NCBI GenBank assembly: GCA_003640385.1
Contig: RCAB01000714.1
Coordinates: 1-24,527 of the forward strand
DNA: 24,527 bases
Direction: 5' to 3'
Source: Setaria digitata
Lineage: Eukaryota > Nematoda > Chromadorea > Rhabditida > Setariidae
Shown: positions 10,501 through 18,090 of the stretch, one piece after another
Layout of the letters: each line of letters begins with the position of its first letter
How positions within the stretch are numbered: the stretch's first letter is position 1
Made by a program: the position numbers and the translations under genes
Notes under the pieces: model-generated
What the model was told of the DNA's origin: nothing
The model's database searches: none
The model's input: the letters and a program-made list of their open reading frames with translations, nothing else

Positions 10501-13500
10501 AATTTTTGATTGATCAAAAAGTTAGGAAACAAATTAGCTTATCGTCAAAAAGAATATCATTAATTGAATAAGCCTAATGAGAGAAGAATGATCAAATTTT
10601 TTGTCTGTATAAAGTAGTAGATTTCGCTAAGAGAGAGAAGGAAGTGAGGTAGAAATGTGGAAAAGATATGGTTATAAAGAGTAGGTAAATTGAACGAAAA
10701 TAAAAATTATAATATCAAGAGCTTTTGAGAACATGAGCCAAAATTTGTGTTCAATCATTTCCATGTAGTTGTGAATGTAGTATCAGTTTTTTTTTTTATT
10801 ATCATTTTAAATTATCATTTCGGGTATGTTTATTTCGTCCTAAATTATAAATTATGAAAAATATGTAAATGTGGAAGGTTAAATTTCAGAATTGAATAGA
10901 ACTGAAAGGCGAGAGAGGAAGAAAAAAAAAAAAAAAAAGGATGGTTTCATTTCCATTTCCTCATTTCCCCTTTCTTTTTTTTTTTTTTTTAACATAATTT
11001 AAACATTGATTTTTGGTTACTTAGAGAGCAGCTTATGGAGAATACTGAAGATAAGTTGAAAAATTTTGCTCAATTTTATCCGGACGACAAGAATGATTAA
11101 ATAATAATATCATTTTTGCCAATGTGATTCTTTAATATTTCCTTGATTAATTTATTATTATTCTAGCTAATATTTTCTTTCACAGTAATTATCCTTTTTT
11201 TTTTTTTTTTTTGTTGGAGTTTAAATCCTTCTGAAGTTATCATTATTATTTTGTCAACTAACGATTATTGCCATCGCTTGCTTATTATCTTGAATTTTTT
11301 ATGGAAATAATTTAAGACTGAAAATGGGCTCAATATAAAGAAAATATGAAATGAAACATTTTTCACATCATTATTTTTTGTCATTTTTTATAAAAAGAAT
11401 TTTTTCACGAATAAATTTTAAATTATTTAAACCTCATTATTAACATAAATGTTAGGTTTGAATAGTCTAACATATTTAATCTTGAGATTGCAAGAATTCA
11501 TATTCAGTTTATAAAAATTTCCCACTAACAAAGCAATAGCTTTATTAATAATTTTAAAAAATTTTACAGATTTTTTTTTTTTTTTTTTATTTTTTCATTC
11601 TATACTTATATATTACTACTGTAGCGAATAAAAATTATTGTTATATTATAAACTGTTAATTGATATTCATAATTTTTAATATGGTAGCTTTTCCTATTTA
11701 TTCCTTTCTAATCTGCATTTTTTTTTTTTTTTTTCTTTTTACATTTCAGGTATTCGTCCCATCAATAATATTTGTATTTTATTTGCTCTGATCATCTGCA
11801 TCAGGCAAATATTTCCAAAAAAGTCGCTCGATGGCAAAAAAAAAAAAAAAGAAAAGAATTTTTTTTAATAATTCTAGTCATATTATTTCATTATCACATC
11901 TGGCTTTATAATACATAGCTACATATTTATCAGTTAGGAGATGGGAAAAGTTAACTTTTAATTTATTTAATCATCGAAACTTCCAGAATAATTCAATAAA
12001 TTATTATTTTCCGGGATTAATTACGTTAATTGCGTTTTGACGGTGGTTAGCGATTCATACATTTATCAAAGAGCTTTGCTTATATTAATGCCATTTAAGT
12101 TTTATTTTACTTTTTTCTTTCCTTCTTTCTCACTTCTCAATTGCTGCCTGGATTAAAATTATTGAAGTTCTATTAGATTCCTGCTTCTCGGTGCAGTCTT
12201 ACTCAATACTTATGGTTTTTTCTTTTTTTTTTGTTTCCGTTCAGCATCATAAAAGTAATAGTTACTTTCCAAAAGTTAAAGAAAAAAAAAAAATGGAAAA
12301 TAATTTCCTATTGAAATTCTTGCACTTTTTCAAAAGAATGTTCATTCTATTAAAATTAGCTTAGTTACACATCCTGGCCGGTATTATACCGTGAAATAAT
12401 ACGAAATTCAAAAGATAGATAGAGAAGTGAAATTCGAAATGATAAATGGAATAATATAGTTTTTATGTTGTCGGCAAATTCTTACTTCAATTCTGTTTAA
12501 CTTCGTTTTTGAGTTTTTTTTTTTTTTTGCTACATTTATTCTCATAATTGATAATTAATTGCTGTAAAAAAATTTTTCTCCTTTCCTCTTGGATATCCAA
12601 ATTCTCTTAATTTTCAAACTAACTATTTTACATTTTCTGGACATTGGCTTTGCCATGTGCGCGAGATCAGCATTAGAAGGAACAAATTAGATGGAAATTG
12701 TATGCTTAAAATACATGAAAAACTGTAATATTATGTAATGATGACGGTTTTTTTTTTTTTTGTTTTTTGTGTGTGTGTAAATAATTGACTGTGATAAGAT
12801 GAAATTTAAAATAAATTTATAGTGTTATAAAAGAAAAAAAAAAAAAAAAAAAAAAAGAAGAAGAAAATTGTTGATGAATGTAATAAATGTTTTGAAGAAA
12901 TTTCGCACACTTTAGGTCATCGAAAGATACCCGTAGAAAATTACTGTTATTTTTGATATAATTACTGGAAAATAATAGCTAGACATATTTAATGCATCAA
13001 ATTAGTTTCCAGTCGACGAATTAGAAACATAATAAATGCCAGATGAGGTTGGAATCGTTTCATTATTTCTAAATTGCTTTTAATATTCATATCGATACTT
13101 ATAATTTTTCAACATCCATTCCCTCACTTCTGATAGTGTTTTTGTTAAATTACTTCTGAACAGAAAAAACAGAAAAAAAAAAAAAAAAAAAATTTATAGA
13201 CTGATATCTGTGTTAGAAAGTTCGAAATTTAATTTAAATTTTTGTTTATGCTAAAATATCTTCAATAAATTCCGGAAATAATCTTTTATTTTTATTATTT
13301 TTATTTTTTATTTTTTTGTTCATTTGAAGTTATTTTTATAGATTTGGTGGAGCTGATGAGATAATACTGGCTACTTCTCGGGATACCATCACTTCATCAA
13401 TGATTGGTAATTCTCATCATCACGGTCCAAATATAAAGACTAATCCGGATTCAGAACTGAACTATGTTCATTTGATGCAATTTAATGCTTGCTATGAAGC

Positions 13501-16500
13501 AATGCCGACAAGTTCAAAAATGGTTGTTTTTGATACGAAATTGCAGCTCAAGAAGGCGTTTAATGGACTTATTTATCAGAGTTAGTTTATCCATTGTTGT
13601 TTAGTTTGCTTTTGTAAAAGAAAAAAAAAAAAAAAAAAAATTCCATTTCATCTTATATTAATTTTGAAATAATTTATAGATACCCGGCATGTGTTACTCT
13701 CGGATTCAGCTAAAAATAATGCGATTGTTGGAATATTATCTGTAACTGATTTTATCCGAGTACTGTTGTTATTGCACAAGTTAGTTTTTCCTGTTGTTTG
13801 AAACTTTTTTAAATATTCATTTTAATCTTCGAAAAATAATAATGAAATAAAATTAGCTATTATAGAGCAATAAAGGAACTGTTCCTCACTACTTCTGCAT
13901 GTTATTTTCCTTTTTCATTGTTTTCCAGAATGAAAAAAGAAAGGAAGGAAGGAGATGCACCTAAGGAGAGGGAAATTTTCGCGACAGGTATAAATAATAA
14001 TACCACCTCAGAACTAACTGATAATTTAAACAAGTCAAATGTACCAAATGAAGCGAACAAAGAGATTGGTATTCCGAGTGGTGAATATCAGGATGGAAAG
14101 AAAATAAAGAAAGAGGTGGGGGATACTGAAGCTGATAAGCCAAAGAAAGACATCGGAACTCTTACTATATCCGAATACCGAGGTTTTCATCAATTCTTTT
14201 ATTTACTCTAAATTAATCTTTCCAAATGATAGTGCAATTTACGGTTCTAGATAAAAATGATCTGAACAGATAACATGACAGCTTAACAATATTAATATAT
14301 TATAATTATTTAACTGAATGCACCTGATGAAATTGTGTAATTTTATTTTTCAGATTTAGTTTGCAGTGAAGGGAAATTAATGGATCTAATATCGATAACT
14401 GCAGAGGAAAGGTATGTGTATGTTCTGTTCTTATGAGGTGAAGGATTTTTCTCATATTAAAAGTTCATCATTTAATTTTTCTAATTTCACCATGAATTTT
14501 TTGTTAAAGCGAAATTTTTCTGTCAAAAGAACTGAGAACTTGAACTTCACAGGTGATCTTTACAGATTCAGCTGGATCGTGTTTAGAAACTTTTTTTTTT
14601 TTTTTTTTTTTAAGTGAAATTGCATACTGAATGAATATTTCATGTTTGCTGTGGTTGATATTTCTCATACTTGTTACATTTCAGCTGCTTTTTTATCTTT
14701 TAATTTCAGTTTACTGAAAGCAGCATTTTTACTAAGTAAGCAGCGTATACATCGTTTGCCAGTACTGGATCCGAACGATGGAAGTCCATTGTTTATTTTG
14801 ACCCATAAACGGATTCTGAAATTTCTTTGGCTTTTTGTAAGTGTTTTTGTTTACTCATCACGTCTTTCCCTGTCTTTTTTTTATCTCTTATTAATCAGTG
14901 AAAACAAAGATATTACATGATAGTATAGGCATCATTAAAAAAAAGCACATGCATGCTATCAAGTCGTGTAATTAAATTTTTATTGATAACGAACGATTTT
15001 CATGTTATTCATCATATACATTGTTATAGAAATCTCTCCAGAATGGCTAAAGCTTTTGTTTGCTTCATTCTTCTTTTTTAACCGTCATATATTTTTCCTT
15101 TTTTTTAAGGGTCAGTCACTTTATATTCCCAATTATCATCATAAGACTTGTAAAGAACTCGGTGTTGGTACATATGATGGCATACGTGTGGTAAGTATTT
15201 TGATAATTGTATAATTTTTTAAAAATTTTGAAATTTTGATGAAGTAATCAAATATATTTTCTCAGATTTTCGTGATCAATTTTAGTGGATTTCGGCTTAT
15301 TGGCATAAAATAAGAAATTTTCGCAAGATAAAATAAAAAAAAAAAAAAAAAATAGAATTTTTGAATAGCATAAAATGGCATCTTTCGAAAGCTATTTTTT
15401 ATCAATTAGTCAATGATTAAGAAAAAAATTAGAAATATTTTTTACATTAAATTAATGCTTTAAAAGACAGTTGTTTAGTCGAAATCTAGAGAATGTAAAA
15501 TAACAAGACATTGCAGTCTGTCACATTTAGGGATTGGCATTTTCTACTGAATGATTGACTTAGCAAAAAAACATGACAAAATGATAAAAAGAAAACTAAA
15601 AATCCATCTTTTTGTTAAGCTTCATAAAGCCACTGATTAATCTATAGATAGGTTAACACTGTGTATTTTGAGTGAGATCAGAAGTAGGAAATTATCATTA
15701 GCACTTATCATCGAATGAGAAACATATTTGTGTTGGAAGAAGTTTGAAACCAAGAGCTGCGTAATTTTGTCAATATTTCAGGTGTATCCTGATACATCTT
15801 TAATCTTATGCCTTGATATATTGCTAAATAAAGGTGTTAGCGGTGTCCCAGTTGTTGAACATAAGACATTTCGAGTTGTGGATATGTATTCACGATTCGA
15901 TGCAATCGGTGTAGCGTTAGAAGATAAAATTGATGAGCTTGATGTCACGGTACAAGAAGCACTAGCTTTCCGGAATACTTTCAGGGTTAATTTCTTGATA
16001 CATAATAGATAATGTAAAAATGGAATTGGAAAATCGCTTTATTATTATTATTATTATTATTTTTTTTTTTAAACTGAATTTAAGTTTTCAATTCAGAAAT
16101 TGTAGATATTGGAACGATTATTGAGAATTTTTCTAGATATTTCTTTATAGCTTGAAAAAGATCGCGTCGTCTCCATATCAGTAACAGATTCACTATGGAC
16201 GGCGATTACAGTACTTGTTGAAAGGAATGTTCATCGACTCTGTGTTTTAAAAGATAATGGTGCAATCGAGGTAATTTCGTCAGATTTTGAAATTACATAT
16301 AAAATTCACGAAAGTCCTACTACTGTTATTTAATCAGCAACAGTAGAGTTGAAGAACAGTATAGGATTATAAATGTTTCTGGATGTATAGATTCGGCGTA
16401 TTACGGATAATCACACTACCAGTCAGATCTTTTAGGACAGTTAAAATTTTCATTTGAAACTTTTACTTTGCAGGGTTTGATTTCTTTATCTGATGTAATG

Positions 16501-16593
16501 AATTTTTTGGTTGTTAACGTGGCTGAGAAATTGCCAGCGGAAAATCTCCATCATCATTCTCGTTTCAATCAACATTCTCGGCATAGCTCGTAA
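7460..16593 (+). CDS. aakg: AMP-activated protein kinase subunit gamma (four CBS motifs), 12 exons
   Basis: Gamma subunit of the AMPK heterotrimer, which binds AMP/ADP/ATP through CBS (Bateman) domains and tunes the catalytic alpha subunit to cell energy state. Coding join: 7460-7512, 8506-8679, 9541-9630, 13342-13580, 13680-13779, 13929-14182, 14354-14411, 14710-14836, 15110-15190, 15782-15985, 16151-16270, 16474-16593; 1620 nt, 539 residues, all phases consistent. CBS1 lies at about residues 155-220 ([17 protein letters not shown]), CBS2 at 303-365 ([22 protein letters not shown]), CBS3 at 392-460 ([19 protein letters not shown]), CBS4 at 460-515 ([16 protein letters not shown]). These match the mammalian gamma subunits closely. 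The first about 130 residues are basic, serine-rich and unconserved; an 85-residue exon of charged sequence separates CBS1 and CBS2. The start is the first ATG after a likely splice acceptor at 7388, but the frame is open upstream, so another 5' exon is possible. Which of the nematode gamma paralogues this is cannot be decided by eye. Confidence 0.93.
8506..8679 (+). CDS. aakg: AMPK gamma coding exon 2
   Basis: Acceptor TTTCAG|GAAG, donor AAAG|GTACCG; enters and leaves in phase 2. It encodes a hydrophilic, basic/acidic mixed stretch (residues 18-75), including [13 protein letters not shown] and [15 protein letters not shown] content is clearly higher than the flanking introns. This is the variable N-terminal extension of the protein, with no domain I recognise. 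Confidence 0.8.
8872..8970 (-). other. Short antisense open frame in a GC-richer patch of intron 2
   Basis: Within intron 2 the segment 8815-9000 is visibly richer in G and C than the rest of the intron. On the minus strand it holds a 32-codon frame ([20 protein letters not shown] and on to KWSERA, then TAG) that stays open about 10 codons further upstream. I do not recognise the peptide. It may be a relic of a mobile element or pseudogene. Confidence 0.25.
9541..9630 (+). CDS. aakg: AMPK gamma coding exon 3
   Basis: Acceptor TCATTTTCAG|TTCC, donor GTAAG|GTAATC; phase 2 in and out. It encodes [20 protein letters not shown] and on to NTVR (residues 76-105), still in the unconserved N-terminal region. 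A second acceptor 11 bases upstream and a second donor 5 bases upstream define 9530-9625, a version in another frame with the same end phase; the version given here is preferred because its acceptor matches the nematode TTTTCAG consensus better. Confidence 0.65.
9631..13341 (+). other. Large third intron of AMPK gamma (3.7 kb)
   Basis: Much longer than the other introns of the gene (99-993 bp). It separates the unconserved N-terminal exons from the CBS core, the place where an internal promoter for a shorter isoform would lie. It has long A/T runs (10050-10077, 12834-12856) and the candidate exon at 11025-11100, with nothing else exon-like that I can support. Confidence 0.75.
11025..11100 (+). 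CDS. Candidate alternative terminal exon in intron 3
   Basis: A TTACTTAG acceptor with a long upstream T tract is followed by 24 open codons ([20 protein letters not shown] and on to DKND) and a TAA. It accepts exon 3 in the correct phase (AG + A = Arg). Joined to exons 1-3 it would give a protein of about 130 residues without CBS domains, or act as a poison exon. The composition looks coding, but a single short open stretch can arise by chance. Confidence 0.35.
13342..13580 (+). CDS. aakg: AMPK gamma coding exon 4 (start of CBS1)
   Basis: Acceptor TTTTTATAG, donor CAGA|GTTAGT; enters in phase 2, leaves in phase 1. It begins the conserved region: [20 protein letters not shown] aligns with the mammalian segment that opens CBS1, followed by [12 protein letters not shown]. 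An internal ATG at 13400 (residue 126) could start a 414-residue isoform if there is a promoter in the 3.7-kb intron upstream. Confidence 0.93.
13680..13779 (+). CDS. aakg: AMPK gamma coding exon 5 (rest of CBS1)
   Basis: Acceptor TTTATAG, donor CACAA|GTTAGT; phase 1 in, phase 2 out. Encodes [12 protein letters not shown] followed by [16 protein letters not shown], the second half of CBS1 with the conserved aspartate of VTDF. The donor hexamer is the same GTTAGT as in exon 4. Confidence 0.94.
13929..14182 (+). CDS. aakg: AMPK gamma coding exon 6 (charged linker insert)
   Basis: Acceptor TTTTCCAG, donor CGAG|GTTTTC; phase 2 in, phase 1 out. It encodes 85 residues rich in Lys, Glu, Asp and Asn ([16 protein letters not shown], then [17 protein letters not shown]) and ends [11 protein letters not shown], which matches the position just before CBS2 in other gamma subunits. 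Mammalian gamma proteins have a much shorter linker here, so most of this exon is a lineage insert, probably disordered. Confidence 0.9.
14354..14411 (+). CDS. aakg: AMPK gamma coding exon 7 (start of CBS2)
   Basis: Acceptor TTTTTCAG, donor AAAG|GTATGT; phase 1 in, phase 2 out. Encodes [19 protein letters not shown], equivalent to the mammalian segment around PLVCISPNASLFDAV. At 58 bases it is one of the shortest exons, but its frame and homology are clear. Confidence 0.9.
14710..14836 (+). CDS. aakg: AMPK gamma coding exon 8 (core of CBS2)
   Basis: Acceptor TAATTTCAG, donor TTT|GTAAGT; phase 2 in, phase 0 out. Encodes [16 protein letters not shown] and [16 protein letters not shown]. This is the most conserved stretch of the family and keeps the His, Arg (IHRLPV) and Lys (THKR) that contact nucleotide phosphates in mammalian gamma1. 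Confidence 0.97.
15110..15190 (+). CDS. aakg: AMPK gamma coding exon 9 (CBS2-CBS3 linker)
   Basis: Phase 0 in and out, 27 codons: [20 protein letters not shown] then [19 protein letters not shown] matches the mammalian LEELQIGTYANI. The acceptor is TTTTTTTAAG, an AAG rather than the usual CAG/TAG, so the exact 5' edge is slightly less certain; the donor is a perfect GTAAGT. Confidence 0.88.
15782..15985 (+). CDS. aakg: AMPK gamma coding exon 10 (CBS3)
   Basis: Acceptor ATATTTCAG, donor CAGG|GTTAAT; phase 0 in and out, 68 codons. Contains [20 protein letters not shown] and [20 protein letters not shown]. The aspartate of [10 protein letters not shown] is kept, but the arginine that precedes VSALPVV in mammals (Arg224 in gamma1) appears to be glycine here (NKGVSG). 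Confidence 0.95.
16151..16270 (+). CDS. aakg: AMPK gamma coding exon 11 (first half of CBS4)
   Basis: Acceptor TTTATAG, donor GAG|GTAATT; phase 0 in and out, 40 codons. It includes [20 protein letters not shown] and [21 protein letters not shown] keeps the His-Arg pair that binds nucleotide at site 4 in mammals. Confidence 0.95.
16474..16593 (+). CDS. aakg: AMPK gamma coding exon 12 (end of CBS4, short C-terminus)
   Basis: Acceptor TTTGCAG, phase 0. Encodes [20 protein letters not shown] then a His/Ser-rich tail ending HSRHSS and TAA at 16591-16593. The conserved aspartate of SLSD is present. Translation past the CBS4 core is longer than in mammals. The stop codon overlaps a potential donor (CTC|GTAATT at 16590), which permits an alternative C-terminus. 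Confidence 0.93.
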   Translation, partial: GLISLSDVMNFLVVNVAEKLPAENLHHHSRFNQHSRHSS

Positions 16594-17023
16594 TTATTTT
16601 TTACATTTAATTTCTGAAGGACTTTTTTGTTGAATTGATTTGTTTGTGGTTATATATTCTTGTAGCTGCATGTTTAACTACTTATAATGCTATAAATATC
16701 AATCAAGTTAGCAATGAATTTTAAACTTGATGTTTACAGTACTATATCAGAAGTATAGATAAAATGTATTCCGTTAGCTATCTGCCGTCTAAAGGAATCC
16801 TGCTAAAGGGGATCATGAGGTACTACTAGGATTCTGAAGAATTAAAGTGGAAATTTTCTAGTTATGTGCATATGTATATATATTCTAATTAAGCAGATTA
16901 TTTCGGATTAAAAAGTATCATTTTCAGATTAGGTATACTTCAAGAAGGACGCGAATCGTTAGTCTTTTTTTTTTTTTTTTTCCTTTTCTTTTCCTTTCGT
17001 AAGTTTTTCTTAAGTAGATCGCG

Positions 17024-17029
17024 AATAAA
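17024..17029 (+). terminator. Candidate polyadenylation signal, short isoform
   Basis: First AATAAA hexamer after the exon-12 stop, about 430 bases downstream and inside what would be intron 12 of the longer isoform. Use of this site would favour the short C-terminus. Such hexamers are common in AT-rich DNA. Confidence 0.3.
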
Positions 17030-17322
17030 GAAATATTCACGATACTATTTAGGTATTTTGGATGAGGAAAGAATAGTTCATTACAGAAGTAGAAGATCAG
17101 AAGTTCTCAAAATTTTTTAGTATCCCACAATAAATAGAAACAATAATATTTATTTAATCAAACACTCAAGAAATCTAAGATTTTCTGATGAATTTAATTA
17201 TTCATTAATTCACACCAAAAAAAAAAAGAAAAGAAAAAAGAGGAAAGAAACCTAATACATAAGCAAAAAGAGGATTTTTTTTTTTCTTATTAATTGAATT
17301 ATTTTTATTAATCGTCTTTTAG

Positions 17323-17452
17323 TACTAATGATCTTTCGGAAATGAAAACAGATGCTGATCTGGAAGGACAACAATATGATACAGGATCACTGAGAGAACA
17401 ATATGGCACAGGTGATCTTCATCAGAAATTTAGTGCAATTTCAATGAACTGA
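17323..17452 (+). CDS. aakg: Candidate alternative last exon of AMPK gamma
   Basis: Preceded by the acceptor CGTCTTTTAG. If exon 12 ends at 16589 (donor GTAATT), the two leftover bases TC plus T make Ser, and the frame runs STNDLSEMKTDADLEGQQYD, then TGSLREQYGTGDLHQKF and SAISMN to a TGA at 17450-17452. The resulting isoform has 581 residues. GC content and amino-acid make-up are exon-like and unlike the flanking intron. There is no homology in support; a donor-like GTGATC inside it (17411) could also continue the chain. Confidence 0.6.
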
Positions 17453-17463
17453 TAATTTGCATT

Positions 17464-17499
17464 AATGAATGCATGCATGCATGCATGCTTGCATTCATT
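17464..17499. repeat. ATGC tetranucleotide palindrome
   Basis: Arms AATGAATGCA (17464-17473) and TGCATTCATT (17490-17499) enclose (TGCA)n, which is itself self-complementary, so the whole 36 bp can fold as a hairpin. It starts 11 bases after the stop of the alternative last exon and would sit in that 3' UTR. Confidence 0.8.
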
Positions 17500-17713
17500 C
17501 ATTGGTTGAAGCAGATATACTTTGCTTTTAACGATTTAATTTTTTTTTTTTTTTATATTGTGTACAGTATTTTGCTTATTTCTCTAGTGCATTTTACTGA
17601 GGCATTTCATACAATATTCATTAGAATACTAGAAGATAATCTTACATCAACCAATATTAGCCGTGAATGATGTGAATTATTTAAAAGAATATCATTTACG
17701 ATAGAATTGATTG

Positions 17714-17745
<32 letters not shown>

Positions 17746-17788
17746 GTATACTTCAAACTTTCTGGATAAATAGAACAATTGATTTTAA

Positions 17789-17794
17789 AATAAA
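17789..17794 (+). terminator. Candidate polyadenylation signal, long isoform
   Basis: AATAAA about 340 bases after the TGA of the alternative last exon and just after a long T tract. Plausible end of the longer transcript; not proven. Confidence 0.25.
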
Positions 17795-18028
17795 TCAAGA
17801 TATGAGCTATAATTTCTGGGTGAATTTTTTTTTTTTTTTTTTTTTTGGGACAATGAATGCCTTATCATTTTGTCTTTTACCTAGAGAATTAGTTAGTTCA
17901 TTATGATTATTCTACTGTAATAGCAATGATAATGATGATAGAGATTGCACTATATAACTTTGGAATGTTTCTTCACATTCATGTCTGCTTTTTTTTGTTT
18001 TTTTTTTTTTTTTTTTTTCTCTTTTTTT

Positions 18029-18035
<7 letters not shown>

Positions 18036-18085
<50 letters not shown>

Positions 18086-18090
18086 NTTTT
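18036..18090. repeat. Poly-T tract containing an N
   Basis: Fifty T bases, an N at 18086, then four more T, preceded by another broken T run from 17989. The N marks an unresolved base or closed gap; the true length of the tract is unknown. Confidence 0.9.

Noticed and set aside
10889..10940. Possible exon after AAATTTCAG in intron 3
   Set aside because: The phase required by exon 3 gives a stop within three codons (ATT GAA TAG); no other phase helps.
15002..15214. 70-codon frame covering exon 9 with a hydrophobic start
   Set aside because: The upstream half is intron T-rich sequence; homology starts only at the GQSLYIPN segment after the acceptor.
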